Positions 46,161 to 55,003 of a stretch of DNA of 64,000 nucleotides are shown in pieces. The position numbers were made by a program, and so were the translations under genes. Position 1 is the first letter of the stretch, and every line of letters starts with the position of its first letter. Source of the stretch: Pseudomonas capeferrum (lineage in GTDB: Bacteria > Pseudomonadota > Gammaproteobacteria > Pseudomonadales > Pseudomonadaceae); the NCBI RefSeq assembly GCF_000731675.1, contig NZ_JMIT01000002.1, positions 917,282 to 981,281 of the forward strand. Direction: 5' to 3'. The notes beneath the pieces were generated by a model that was not told where the DNA came from, ran no database searches, and saw nothing but the letters and a program-made list of their open reading frames with translations.

Positions 46161-48326
46161 TCAATGCACCTGCTGTTGCCGCAGCCCTTCAAGCACCGAC
46201 GCCAGCGCCCGTTCGAACAGCAAGCCGTCATCGAGCACACGCGCATCCCCCCGCTGCAACGCCTGGGCCAGGCTGCCAGTGCTCCATTCTCGCACCTTCA
46301 TGCCCGTGCGATTGGCAAAGATCAGCCGATCATTGCTGTCGATACGTGCCACCAGCTTGCAGCGCAGTGTGTCGTCTTCATCGAACACCTCGACCCAGGT
46401 GCCGATACGCAGGCGCTGAACCTGGCGCAGTTGCGCGGCGAACCCATCGGCAATGTGCAAGGGCGCACAGGCCGGCTCTTCGGCGAGGGCCAGGACGATG
46501 TCCTCGGCTACCCGTACCTCTTGCAACGCCGGGTGGTCATCGGCCAATGGCGGTACGCAAGCCGAGCAGGCACGCAGGTGCAATTGCTCCAGTTGCTGGA
46601 AGAAGTCGCGGGTGGCGGACGAGTCCAGCGCCACGCCAGCCAGGCCTTCACGCAAGGCCTTGAGCAGGCCTGGCACCTGTTGCAGCAGTTGCTCGCAGGC
46701 CTGGTGCGGGGCAATGCTGACGAGCAGGGTGTCCATGGTGGCCAGGGCATCACGCCACACCTGCGAGCCTTCGCCCTGCTTGAGCCACGCCAGCAGCAGC
46801 ACCTGGCTCCAGGCCTGCACCAGCATCTGTACCACCACCTGCGGCAACACCCGCCCGCGCAGACGCTGGTTGAGCACCTGCTGCACCCGCAGGCGGGCCT
46901 GCAAGGTGCGCGCCCGGCCCTCTTCGGCGTCTCGGGTGCGCTGCTCGAGCAGCTCGTTACGGCGGCGCTCGTCGTGGCTGAAGGCGAGGAATTCGTCGAG
47001 CAGTTCGGCGAACAGGCACGCGTCCTCGGTGTAATCGTTGAGCAGGCGCTGAATGATTCGCTCCACCCGCAGATGCAAACTGTCGCGCAGGCCCTCACCG
47101 CCTTGCTCCCAGCCGATCGCAGCAGCAGCGATCTCGTTGAGCAGGCGGCGGGCCGGGTGGCTGGCACGGCTGAACAATCCCTTGTCGAGCAGCGCGACCT
47201 TGAGCAGCGGGATATGCAAACGCGCAATCAGCGCCCGCAGGCTGGGCGGCAGGTTGTGGTCATTGTGGATATAGCCGAACAGCAGGCCGACCAGGTTGAT
47301 CATGTCTTCATCGGCGGTGGCGATGCGCCGGCGGGTGCCACTGCGCACACTGACGCGCAACAGCAGTTGCTCAAGCTGCTGGCCGAGTTCGAAGTCATCT
47401 GCCGCTTGGGTGGCGGGTACATAGTGTTGCAGGTGCGAGAGCAGGCGCAGCAGGTCGCCGGTGCTGATCGGCTGGGCAGCGGCCACAGCCTGCAAACGCG
47501 GTGCGATCTGCCCACGCGACGGGGCCAGCAGTGCCTGCAGCGAAGCAAAAAACGCTTGCCCCGCACTGTCCGCGCCCACCTGCCCCTGTGCCTCCAGGTT
47601 TGCCGGCCGGCGCCCGGCACTCATGCGCCGGTCCTCGGCACGCCGACGCGGCGCAGGTTGCAACTCGGGCAGCACGCCGGCGGCGGCCAGCAACTGGTTG
47701 GCCTCCGCGTAAAGCACATCCACATCACGCAGCACGTAGCGCTCGAAGAGCTTGAGCAACACCAGCTTCACCCGCAGACCGACCCCCAGGTTGCGGCCCG
47801 CTTCGAGAAAATAACCGCACAGGGCAGCAGGCCCGACCGGGTTCTGCTGCTCCGCTACAGGGCGATCGAGCAAGGCCTGCAAGCGCAGGCCCAGTTGCTG
47901 GAGGGCAATGCCGTCACGCGAGAGCACCCGCGCGACCATCCCTTCAAGCGCCGATGCGCGCTCCAGTTGCGCCTTGCTGGCTGCGCTTTGCGTTTCACCC
48001 AGGCACCCCAAGGGGTCAACCTTGCCGATGCTGGCGAAGGTGTCGTAGAAGGTATCGAGAAAGCCCCGCTCGATGCTTTTGCGCTTCAGGCGCAAGTCGC
48101 GCATCGCTTCAAAATACAGGTTCTGGTCGCAGCGCTCGAAGGCCTTGTCGGCCATCTCGAACAGGGTGTCGTCGGCGTTGTCGAACAAGGCTTGCAGGCC
48201 TTGGCGCAATTGCAGTGCAGCCTTGTCGCGCACTTGCAGGAGCAATACCGGAAGGCAAGGCAGAGGCGTGCGCGCCCCTCTGTCGATGGCTGCCGCCAGC
48301 GGCACCACCTTGCCTTCTTTATGCAT
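46161..48326 (-). CDS. DUF1631 family protein
   Basis: 721 aa, cytoplasmic, rich in Leu, Gln and Arg and mostly helical. The N-terminal RQGLQALFDNADDTLFEMAD and later LFGYIHNDHNLPPSLRALIARLHIPLLKVALLD segments, ending in a small beta-rich module (IGTWVEVFDEDDTLRCKLVARI), are those of the DUF1631 group found in gamma- and betaproteobacteria. The final module resembles PilZ-like or DUF1631 C-terminal sequences but lacks a clear c-di-GMP motif. AAGGAG lies 6 bases before the ATG. Function unknown. Confidence 0.82.
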   Translation of the reverse strand: MHKEGKVVPLAAAIDRGARTPLPCLPVLLLQVRDKAALQLRQGLQALFDNADDTLFEMADKAFERCDQNLYFEAMRDLRLKRKSIERGFLDTFYDTFASIGKVDPLGCLGETQSAASKAQLERASALEGMVARVLSRDGIALQQLGLRLQALLDRPVAEQQNPVGPAALCGYFLEAGRNLGVGLRVKLVLLKLFERYVLRDVDVLYAEANQLLAAAGVLPELQPAPRRRAEDRRMSAGRRPANLEAQGQVGADSAGQAFFASLQALLAPSRGQIAPRLQAVAAAQPISTGDLLRLLSHLQHYVPATQAADDFELGQQLEQLLLRVSVRSGTRRRIATADEDMINLVGLLFGYIHNDHNLPPSLRALIARLHIPLLKVALLDKGLFSRASHPARRLLNEIAAAAIGWEQGGEGLRDSLHLRVERIIQRLLNDYTEDACLFAELLDEFLAFSHDERRRNELLEQRTRDAEEGRARTLQARLRVQQVLNQRLRGRVLPQVVVQMLVQAWSQVLLLAWLKQGEGSQVWRDALATMDTLLVSIAPHQACEQLLQQVPGLLKALREGLAGVALDSSATRDFFQQLEQLHLRACSACVPPLADDHPALQEVRVAEDIVLALAEEPACAPLHIADGFAAQLRQVQRLRIGTWVEVFDEDDTLRCKLVARIDSNDRLIFANRTGMKVREWSTGSLAQALQRGDARVLDDGLLFERALASVLEGLRQQQVH

Positions 48327-48512
48327 CCCGAACTCCTTGCAGGCTCGCTTGCCCGAGCGGGCAATAATTCGTCAAAGCTATGACGCCAAATACTGGGCAC
48401 CATTATCGGCAAAAAATCTGATAGCTGCCAGCGCCGTTTCGCGTACGGGGAAATGACCCTGCTTTGCCGCAGATGCTCACACCGACCGACCAAAGGTCAC
48501 CCGCCAGGGCGC

Positions 48513-48540
48513 TGTACACACCGGCCCCCTGCCCTATAAT
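48513..48540 (+). promoter_or_regulatory. Sigma70-type promoter of nadC
   Basis: A perfect TATAAT (48535-48540) has TGTACA 16 bp upstream and sits 28 bases before the nadC ATG. Confidence 0.65.
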
Positions 48541-48568
48541 CGCCGGCATCTAGCTTGTGGAGCCGACC

Positions 48569-49417
48569 ATGCCGAACCTACGCCTCGCCGACCTGACCGC
48601 CGAAATCGAAGCCAACGTGCGCCGCGCGCTGCTGGAGGACATCGGCAGTGGCGATATCACCGCGCAGCTGATCCCTGCCGAGCGCCTGGCCAAGGCGACC
48701 ATCATTACCCGCGAGGACTGCGTGATCGCCGGCACCGCCTGGGTCGACGCCGTGTTCCGCCAGCTCGACCCGCGGGTAGCCGTGCACTGGCAAGTCGCCG
48801 ACGGCGACCGCGCGCTGGCCAACCAGCCGCTGTTCCACCTGGAAGGCCCGGCACGCTCGCTGCTCAGCGGTGAGCGCAGTGCGCTCAACTTTTTGCAGAT
48901 GCTGTCTGGCGTCGCCACGCGCGCGCGCTTTCTGGCCGACCTGGTCGACGGCACCCAGGTGCGCCTGCTCGACACCCGCAAGACCCTGCCCGGCCTGCGC
49001 CTGGCGCAAAAGTACGCAGTCACCTGTGGCGGTTGCGACAACCACCGCATCGGCCTTTACGATGCCTTCCTGATCAAGGAAAACCACATCGCCGCCAGCG
49101 GTGGCGTGCCTGAAGCGGTGGCAGCAGCGCACCGCATCGCCCCTGGCAAGCCCGTGGAAATCGAGGTCGAAAGCCTGGACGAACTGCGCCAGGCCCTGAG
49201 TGCGGGGGCGGATATCATCATGCTCGACGAGCTGACCCTGGATGAAATGCGCGAAGCGGTGCGCATCACCGCAGGCAAGGCCAAACTTGAGGCCAGCGGC
49301 GGCGTCAACGAGAGCACCTTGCGGTTGATTGCCGAAACCGGCGTCGATTACATCTCCATTGGTGCCATGACCAAGGATGTAAAGGCGGTGGACTTGTCGA
49401 TGCGCTTGAGCCTCTGA
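48569..49417 (+). CDS. nadC: Nicotinate-nucleotide diphosphorylase (quinolinate phosphoribosyltransferase)
   Basis: 282 aa. It makes nicotinate mononucleotide from quinolinate and PRPP in de novo NAD synthesis. Family motifs in order: LLEDIGSGDITAQLIP, DTRKTLPGLRLAQKYAVTCG (substrate-binding Arg/Lys/His cluster), HRIGLYDAFLIKENH, EIEVESLDEL, ASGGVNESTLRLIAETGVDY. ATG at 48569 is supported by GGAG 7 bases upstream; a GTG four codons earlier would use that site as coding sequence. Confidence 0.97.
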   Translation: MPNLRLADLTAEIEANVRRALLEDIGSGDITAQLIPAERLAKATIITREDCVIAGTAWVDAVFRQLDPRVAVHWQVADGDRALANQPLFHLEGPARSLLSGERSALNFLQMLSGVATRARFLADLVDGTQVRLLDTRKTLPGLRLAQKYAVTCGGCDNHRIGLYDAFLIKENHIAASGGVPEAVAAAHRIAPGKPVEIEVESLDELRQALSAGADIIMLDELTLDEMREAVRITAGKAKLEASGGVNESTLRLIAETGVDYISIGAMTKDVKAVDLSMRLSL

Positions 49418-49440
49418 AGGCGCAGAAAATTGCAGGCATG

Positions 49441-49469
49441 AAAAAACCGGCCAGATGGCCGGTTTTTTT
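49441..49469. terminator. Bidirectional rho-independent terminator between nadC and trxB
   Basis: The sequence AAAAAACCGGCC-AGAT-GGCCGGTTTTTTT forms a strong stem flanked by A and T runs, so it can stop transcription from both convergent genes. Confidence 0.95.
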
Positions 49470-49480
49470 CGAGCGTTGGA

Positions 49481-50443
49481 TCAGAACGAGGCGTTGGCCA
49501 AGCCGTCCAGGTAACGCTCGACGTCCAGTGCCGCCATGCAGCCTGCACCGGCCGAGGTGATGGCCTGACGGTAGACGTGGTCGGCCACGTCGCCCGCTGC
49601 GAACACACCTTCGACGTTGGTGGCAGTGGCGTTGCCTTCACGGCCGCCATTGACCACCAGGTAGCCGTCCTTGAGGGTCAGCTGGCCTTCGAACAGCGAC
49701 GTGTTCGGCGTGTGGCCGATGGCGATGAACACGCCGTCGACCTTGATTTCGTCGCTGCTGCCATCGTTGTTCTTCAGGCGCGCACCGGTCACGCCCATGT
49801 TGTCACCCAGTACTTCGTCCAGGGTGGCGTTGAGCTTGAGCTCGATCTTGCCTTCGGCCACGCGGGCGTTGAGCTTGTCGACCAGAATCTTCTCGGCACG
49901 GAAGGTTTCGCGACGGTGAACCAAGGTCACCTTGCTGGCGATGTTGGCCAGGTACAGCGCCTCTTCAACCGCGGTGTTGCCGCCACCGACAACGGCTACT
50001 GGCTTGTTGCGGTAGAAGAAGCCGTCACAGGTAGCGCAGGCCGAAACACCCTTGCCCATGAAGGTTTCTTCCGACGGCAGGCCCAGGTAGCGGGCGCTGG
50101 CGCCAGTGGCAACGATCAGCGCGTCGCAGGTATAGGTGCCACTGTCACCTTGCAGGGTGAATGGTTTGTTGGCCAGGTCGACAGCGTTGATGTGGTCGAA
50201 GACGATCTCGGTCTCGAAGCGCTCGGCGTGCTCTTGCATGCGCTGCATCAGGGCTGGGCCAGTCAGGCCATGGGGGTCGCCCGGCCAGTTGTCGACTTCG
50301 GTGGTGGTCGTCAGCTGGCCACCGGCCTGCATGCCGGTGATCAGCAGCGGCTTGAGGTTGGCACGGGCGGCATAGACTGCGGCGCTGTAACCGGCAGGGC
50401 CGGAACCGAGGATGATGACGCGCGAATGACGTACTTCAGACAT
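49481..50443 (-). CDS. trxB: Thioredoxin reductase
   Basis: 320 aa flavoprotein transferring electrons from NADPH to thioredoxin. FAD motif LGSGPAGYSAAVYAARA at the N-terminus, redox-active pair in CATCDG, NADPH motif VGGGNTAVEEALYLA, and C-terminal FAD motif VFAAGDVAD. ATG at 50443 has AGGAG about 9 bases upstream and gives the family length; the open frame extends a further 28 codons without conservation. Confidence 0.97.
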   Translation of the reverse strand: MSEVRHSRVIILGSGPAGYSAAVYAARANLKPLLITGMQAGGQLTTTTEVDNWPGDPHGLTGPALMQRMQEHAERFETEIVFDHINAVDLANKPFTLQGDSGTYTCDALIVATGASARYLGLPSEETFMGKGVSACATCDGFFYRNKPVAVVGGGNTAVEEALYLANIASKVTLVHRRETFRAEKILVDKLNARVAEGKIELKLNATLDEVLGDNMGVTGARLKNNDGSSDEIKVDGVFIAIGHTPNTSLFEGQLTLKDGYLVVNGGREGNATATNVEGVFAAGDVADHVYRQAITSAGAGCMAALDVERYLDGLANASF

Positions 50444-50772
50444 GTCGAACTCCTGTCGAGCCGGCCGCACGGGGCCAGCATCGGTGTGCCGGCGGTGCCA
50501 GCTGGAATTTAAAAAGGACCCACGCAACCTTGGGGAAGGCTACAACGCGTCGGTCCAGAACCTAAAAGTTGAGCGCACTGTAGCGAGGTCGCAAAGATTA
50601 AGGAAATATCCTTCGACAATCCACCTCATAGGCATCGTCTATTCAGCAATTTCATTCACGAAAAACGCCCTGATGCTTTTGTTACAGCCGGTTTCGCCGA
50701 CATCGCCCGCCTTTCGTCGGCGCAACAAACTCGGTAAGGTCAGCGCGTTTTCCTTATGTTCGGAGTGTCTCG
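50444..50772. other. 329-bp divergent intergenic region trxB / cysZ
   Basis: No gene or repeat that I can support. It should contain the trxB and cysZ promoters; the stretch 50575-50700 is A+T-richer than its surroundings, but I see no clear -35/-10 pair. Confidence 0.5.
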
Positions 50773-51501
50773 ATGCAAGCCCCTGTCCTCTCTGGCCCCC
50801 AGTATCTGCGCGAAGGCCTGAAACTGGTGCTGAGCCCGAACCTGCGGTTGTTCGTGCTGCTGCCCCTGGCCGTCAACCTGCTGCTGTTCGGCGGCCTGAT
50901 CTACTTTGCCGGCCACCAGTTCAGTGTGTGGGTCGACGCGCTGATGCCGACCCTGCCAAGCTGGTTGAACTTCCTCACGTACATTCTCTGGCCACTGTTC
51001 GTCGCCCTGGTGGTGCTGATGGTGTTCTTCACCTTCACCCTGGTCGCCAACGTCATTGCCGCGCCGTTCAATGGTTTTCTGGCCGAAAAGGTCGAAGTGG
51101 TGGTGCGCGGCGAAGACAATTTCCCCGCGTTCAGCTGGGCTGAGCTGGTGGCCATGGTGCCGCGCACCTTTGGCCGCGAGATGCGCAAGCTGGGCTACTT
51201 CCTGCCCCGGGCGATCGGCCTGTTCATCCTGTCGTTGATCCCGGTGGTCAACGTGATCGCGGCGCCGTTGTGGCTGATTTTTGGGGTATGGATGATGGCT
51301 ATCCAATACATCGACTACCCGGCGGACAACAACAAGATGAGCTGGCAGGACATGCTCGCCTGGCTGCGCCAGAAGCGCTGGCAGTCGCTGGGCTTTGGCG
51401 GCATCACCTACCTGGCGCTGATGGTGCCGGTGGTGAACGTGCTGATGATGCCGGCAGCGGTGGCCGGTGCCACCCTGTTCTGGGTACGCGAGCGTAACTG
51501 A
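50773..51501 (+). CDS. cysZ: CysZ-type sulfate transporter
   Basis: 242 aa membrane protein of the EI24/CysZ family with hydrophobic segments at about residues 28-50 (LFVLLPLAVNLLLFGGLIYF), 70-100 (LTYILWPLFVALVVLMVFFTF), 150-185 and 205-230. Family motifs LVANVIAAPFNGFLAEKVE and YIDYPADNNK are present. CysZ imports sulfate for cysteine synthesis in E. coli. Neighbouring trxB supplies reducing power for sulfur assimilation, but the two genes are divergent. Confidence 0.93.
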   Translation: MQAPVLSGPQYLREGLKLVLSPNLRLFVLLPLAVNLLLFGGLIYFAGHQFSVWVDALMPTLPSWLNFLTYILWPLFVALVVLMVFFTFTLVANVIAAPFNGFLAEKVEVVVRGEDNFPAFSWAELVAMVPRTFGREMRKLGYFLPRAIGLFILSLIPVVNVIAAPLWLIFGVWMMAIQYIDYPADNNKMSWQDMLAWLRQKRWQSLGFGGITYLALMVPVVNVLMMPAAVAGATLFWVRERN

Positions 51502-51514
51502 GCCTGGCACGCGC

Positions 51515-51637
51515 TGTTGTAGGAGCGGCCTTGCGTCGCGAAAGGGTCGCGTAGCGGCCCCCGGATTTCAGCGTCGCCGCTAATATCGATGGGGCCGCTA
51601 CGCGACCCTTTCGCGACGCAAGGCCGCTCCTACAACA
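51515..51637. repeat. Perfect 47-bp inverted repeat between cysZ and the chemoreceptor gene
   Basis: 51515-51561 and 51591-51637 are exact reverse complements around a 29-bp centre, containing the P. putida repeat core TAGGAGCGGCCTTGCGTCGC. The RNA or cruciform stem would be very stable and can terminate both convergent genes. Confidence 0.92.
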
Positions 51638-51653
51638 ACAACAACAACAACAA
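51632..51653. repeat. (ACA)7 microsatellite abutting a stop codon
   Basis: Seven ACA triplets plus one A fill the interval between the hairpin arm and the chemoreceptor stop codon (TGA, minus strand, 51656-51654). The repeat is immediately 3' of the gene and overlaps the arm by six bases. Confidence 0.9.
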
Positions 51654-52970
51654 TCACTGAGCCAGGCGGCTGGAAAACTGCCCCACCACGTCCACCACCC
51701 GCTTCGCTCCGTCCTGAATCTCGACGATCACGTTGCCGGTCTCATCGGCAAGCGCCAGCCCCTGCTCGGCCTGGCGCTTGCTGGTGTCGATGATCGCCAC
51801 CGCAGCCTGGGCCAATTGCTCGTTCTGCTGCACGACCCTGGCAATCTCTTCGGTGGCAGTGCTGGTACGCGAGGCCAGCTGGCGTACTTCGTCGGCGACC
51901 ACAGCAAACCCCCGCCCCTGCTCCCCCGCACGGGCTGCCTCGATGGCGGCGTTGAGCGCCAGCAGGTTGGTCTGCCCGGCAATGTCGCTGATGGTCTTGA
52001 TGATCGAGCCGATCACCCGCGACTGAGTGTCCAGCGCCTGGATACCCTCGGCCGCCTCCTGCATCGACGCCTCCAGCCCACGCATGACGCTTACGGTTTG
52101 CGTCACCACCTCGGTGGCCTTGCGCGCGCTGGTGTCCGTGCCCAGCGAAGTGTTGAAGGCGATGTCCGCCGCCTCGGCAACCGCCTGCTCCTGGTTGACC
52201 TGGTCGGTGATCACGGTGGCGAACTTGACCACCTTGTACAGCACGTCATGGGCATCAAAGATCGGGTTGTAGGACGCCTCCAGCCACACTACCCGGCCAT
52301 GGGCGTCGACGCGCTTGAAGCGCTCAGCGATGTATTCGCCCCGGCGCAGCTTGTCCCAGAACGCCTGATACCCTGCCGAATTGGCTTCTGCAGGCTCACA
52401 GAAGATGCGGTGATGCTTGCCGCAGATCTGCTCGAGACGGTAGCCGACCGCGGTCAGAAAACGTTCGTTGGCAGTCAGAATGGTGCCATCGAGGCCAAAT
52501 TCGATCACGGCGGTCGAGCGCATCAATGCCTTGATCAGGCTTTCGTGCTCGCGTGAGGTTTCGATGGTGCGGGTAAGGTCGCTCGAGTGCAGGGTGAAAT
52601 ACTTGAGGCGCCCTTCGCTGTTCTTGACCGGCTGCAGGATGGAGCGCAGCCAGGCTTCCTGGCCATTGCCACGCAGCAGGCGGAACGCCCCGTTGAGGTG
52701 CTCGCCACGGCTAATGGCACTTTTCATGCGCTGATAGAAATCCAGCGTCTTCACATGGGCCGGGACAATGTCTTCGAGTTTGCGTCCAAGCAGTTGGTCG
52801 GCACGGTAGAGCATCTCGCTCTCGAAGTTGCCGTTGACCATCTCGATCCGTCCTTGGGGGTCGAGCTGGAGCACCAGCATCTCGCTGTCGAGGCTGCTCT
52901 TGACCTGTTCGACCGACAGCAGGTCTTCACGCAGTTGCTGGATTTCTTGCTTGAGCTTGTTGTTGAACAT
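51654..52970 (-). CDS. Soluble PAS-PAS methyl-accepting chemoreceptor (BdlA/Aer-like)
   Basis: 438 aa with no transmembrane segment. A short coiled coil (FNNKLKQEIQQLREDLLSVE) leads into two PAS domains (about 25-140 and 145-260; MVNGNFESEMLYRADQLLG and TANERFLTAVGYRLEQICGK), each followed by a PAC-like segment. The MCP signalling hairpin (about 290-435) has the conserved tip DIAGQTNLLALNAAIEAARAG. The arrangement is that of BdlA, the P. aeruginosa biofilm-dispersion regulator, and of Aer-like receptors; I cannot separate these by eye. ATG at 52970 has AGGAG 8-9 bases upstream; an open extension of 24 codons is less likely. Heme or flavin binding by the PAS domains is possible but unproven. 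Confidence 0.88.
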   Translation of the reverse strand: MFNNKLKQEIQQLREDLLSVEQVKSSLDSEMLVLQLDPQGRIEMVNGNFESEMLYRADQLLGRKLEDIVPAHVKTLDFYQRMKSAISRGEHLNGAFRLLRGNGQEAWLRSILQPVKNSEGRLKYFTLHSSDLTRTIETSREHESLIKALMRSTAVIEFGLDGTILTANERFLTAVGYRLEQICGKHHRIFCEPAEANSAGYQAFWDKLRRGEYIAERFKRVDAHGRVVWLEASYNPIFDAHDVLYKVVKFATVITDQVNQEQAVAEAADIAFNTSLGTDTSARKATEVVTQTVSVMRGLEASMQEAAEGIQALDTQSRVIGSIIKTISDIAGQTNLLALNAAIEAARAGEQGRGFAVVADEVRQLASRTSTATEEIARVVQQNEQLAQAAVAIIDTSKRQAEQGLALADETGNVIVEIQDGAKRVVDVVGQFSSRLAQ

Positions 52971-53148
52971 TCCCGCTCTCCTGGAGCGCAGCACGTAATC
53001 GAATGCATCTTCATCGGCTGGTGGTGGCAGGTTCTTGAGCACCCTGCAGGCAAATATTCACACCGTTGAAACAACCGGCGATCAGGCGTCACCTGCACGT
53101 CACAAGGCCGTCACATGCGCGCAATGCTGCAGGCGGACACTTTTTGTC

Positions 53149-54366
53149 ATGAATACACCCGCCCTGCGTATCACCCTCGTCAGCGAAACCTTCCCACCGG
53201 AGATCAACGGTGTCGCCAATACCCTTGGCCGCCTCAGCGAAGGGTTGCGCCAACGCGGGCATGACATCGAGATCGTGCGCCCACGCCAAGCCGGCGAAGC
53301 GCCGGTGCAAAACGACCCGCAACTGATGCTGTGCCGCGGCTGGGGCTTGCCCGGCTACCCCGGCCTGCAATGGGGCGAAGTGTCCATGCACAAGCTGCTG
53401 CGGCGCTGGCGCAGGCAACGCCCGGATGTGCTGTACATCGCTACCGAAGGGCCATTGGGGCTGAGTGCGCTGCGCGCGGCACGGCGCCTGGGGGTGCCGG
53501 TAGTCAGCGGTTTCCATACCAACTTCCCGCAGTACTCCGGCCAATATGGCTTGGGTTTGCTGGCACGCCTGCTCACCCACTACCTGCGCTGGTTCCATCG
53601 CCGTACGGCCATCACCCTGGTGCCCAGCATCAGCCAGCGCCTGGAGCTTGAACGCCGTGGCTTCGAGCGCCTGGAACTGCTGGCTCGCGGCGTCGATGCC
53701 TGCCTGTTCAACCCGGCCCGGCGCAGCCAGGTGCTGCGTGAAAGCTGGGGGCTTGGCCCGGACGATATCGCCGTGCTGCATGTCGGGCGCTTGGCGGCAG
53801 AAAAGAACCTGGGGCTGCTGCGCCCGTGCCTGGACGCGCTGAAGCAGACTTATCCACAGAAGCGCCTGCGCCTGATCGTGGTCGGCGACGGCCCACAGCG
53901 CGCCGCCCTTGAACAACAGGTGGCTGATGCCGTGTTCTGTGGCGCCCAGCGCGGTGAGGCACTGGCCGAGCACTATGCCAGCGGTGACCTGTTCCTGTTC
54001 CCAAGCCTGACCGAAACCTTTGGCAACGTGGTACTCGAAGGCATGGCTTCGGGGCTGGCGGTGGTGGCCTACGATGAGGCGGCGGCCGCGCAACATCTTC
54101 GTCATGGGCACAGCGGCGCGCTGGCCATGCCCGGGGACCAGGCGGCCTTTATCGATGCCGCCTGCTGGTTGCTGGAAGAGGAAGAAACCCTGCGCCGAGT
54201 ACGCCTGAACGCCCGTCAACACGCCAGCCGCCAAGGCTGGCCGGCGATTGTCGAGCAGTTCGAGGCCTATCTGTATGGTGCCTGCAAACAACGCGCAGGC
54301 GCGACGCAACAGGCACCGGGCACTGCGCTGGCGATCAAGCCAGGTTCGACAGCCCCGCGCGGCTGA
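53149..54366 (+). CDS. GT4-family glycosyltransferase
   Basis: 405 aa, GT-B fold. The N-terminal acceptor domain begins LRITLVSETFPPEINGVANT, a signature of the subgroup that includes diacylglycerol and mannosyl glycosyltransferases; FHTNFPQYSGQYG follows. The C-terminal domain has VLHVGRLAAEKNL, VVGDGPQ and the nucleotide-sugar E-x7-E motif in FPSLTETFGNVVLEGMASG. No signal peptide, so it acts at the inner face of the membrane. The start at 53149 follows TTTTTGTC and has no good RBS, so it is uncertain; the frame is open upstream. It may make a glycolipid or surface sugar; substrate unknown. Confidence 0.88.
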   Translation: MNTPALRITLVSETFPPEINGVANTLGRLSEGLRQRGHDIEIVRPRQAGEAPVQNDPQLMLCRGWGLPGYPGLQWGEVSMHKLLRRWRRQRPDVLYIATEGPLGLSALRAARRLGVPVVSGFHTNFPQYSGQYGLGLLARLLTHYLRWFHRRTAITLVPSISQRLELERRGFERLELLARGVDACLFNPARRSQVLRESWGLGPDDIAVLHVGRLAAEKNLGLLRPCLDALKQTYPQKRLRLIVVGDGPQRAALEQQVADAVFCGAQRGEALAEHYASGDLFLFPSLTETFGNVVLEGMASGLAVVAYDEAAAAQHLRHGHSGALAMPGDQAAFIDAACWLLEEEETLRRVRLNARQHASRQGWPAIVEQFEAYLYGACKQRAGATQQAPGTALAIKPGSTAPRG

Positions 54367-54375
54367 GGAAAAACC

Positions 54376-54858
54376 TTAGCCCAGTGCCTTCTCGATGGCC
54401 TGAACCACGGCAGGGTCATCCGGCGCAGTGCGCGGCGAGAAGCGCGCCAGCACACGCCCGTCCTTGCCTACCAGAAACTTTTCGAAGTTCCAGCTGATGT
54501 CACCGGGGAATTCAGCCCCCTCCCCTGCCAGCAGGCGATACAGCGAGTGGCGTTGTGGCCCATTGACCTCCAGCTTGGCGCCCAAGGGGAAGCTGACACC
54601 GTAGTTGAGGCTGCAGAATTCCTGGATATCCTTCTCGCTGCCAGGCTCCTGGCCGGCAAACTGGTTGCAGGGCAGCCCCAGCACGCTGAAACCCTTGCCC
54701 TTGAACTGCTGTTGCAGCTTTTCCAGCGAAGCGTATTGCGGCGTCAGGCCACACTTGGAGGCAACGTTGACCACCAGCACCACTTGGCCCTTGAACGGTG
54801 CGAGGGGCAGTTCCCCGCCGTTCAGTGCCTCCAACTTCAGGTCGTGAAATGCACTCAT
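54376..54858 (-). CDS. Glutathione peroxidase (cysteine type)
   Basis: 160 aa thiol peroxidase. Catalytic Cys36 in VASKCGLTPQY, Gln in CNQFAGQEPG and Trp-Asn in SWNFEKFLV form the usual tetrad, with Cys in place of selenocysteine. This BtuE/Gpx family usually works with thioredoxin. ATG at 54858 with AGAGGGGA upstream gives the normal length; the longer frame adds 29 unlike residues. Confidence 0.94.
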   Translation of the reverse strand: MSAFHDLKLEALNGGELPLAPFKGQVVLVVNVASKCGLTPQYASLEKLQQQFKGKGFSVLGLPCNQFAGQEPGSEKDIQEFCSLNYGVSFPLGAKLEVNGPQRHSLYRLLAGEGAEFPGDISWNFEKFLVGKDGRVLARFSPRTAPDDPAVVQAIEKALG

Positions 54859-54911
54859 GATGTAATCCCCTCTCAGGTTCCCGATGGCCGCGTGGGCGAA
54901 ACCCGCCCAAT

Positions 54912-54973
54912 AAAAAAGCGCTCGTCCAAGCCGTCCACCTCCCATTGGGAAGGCAAATGGCTTGCCCGAGCGC
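54912..54973 (-). terminator. Intrinsic terminator of slyD
   Basis: Arms 54959-54973 and 54918-54932 (13 of 15 pairs) enclose a smaller stem (CTTCCC / GGGAGG), followed on the minus strand by TTTTTTATT at 54917-54909. Confidence 0.8.
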
Positions 54974-55003
54974 CTGGCGACTCTCTGAGCTTAGCGCAGA
55001 AAA

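Noticed and set aside
51515..51637. Possible CRISPR-like or insertion-sequence end
   Set aside because: There is a single inverted repeat with no spacer series, no target-site duplication that I can see and no transposase gene; a REP-type palindrome explains it.
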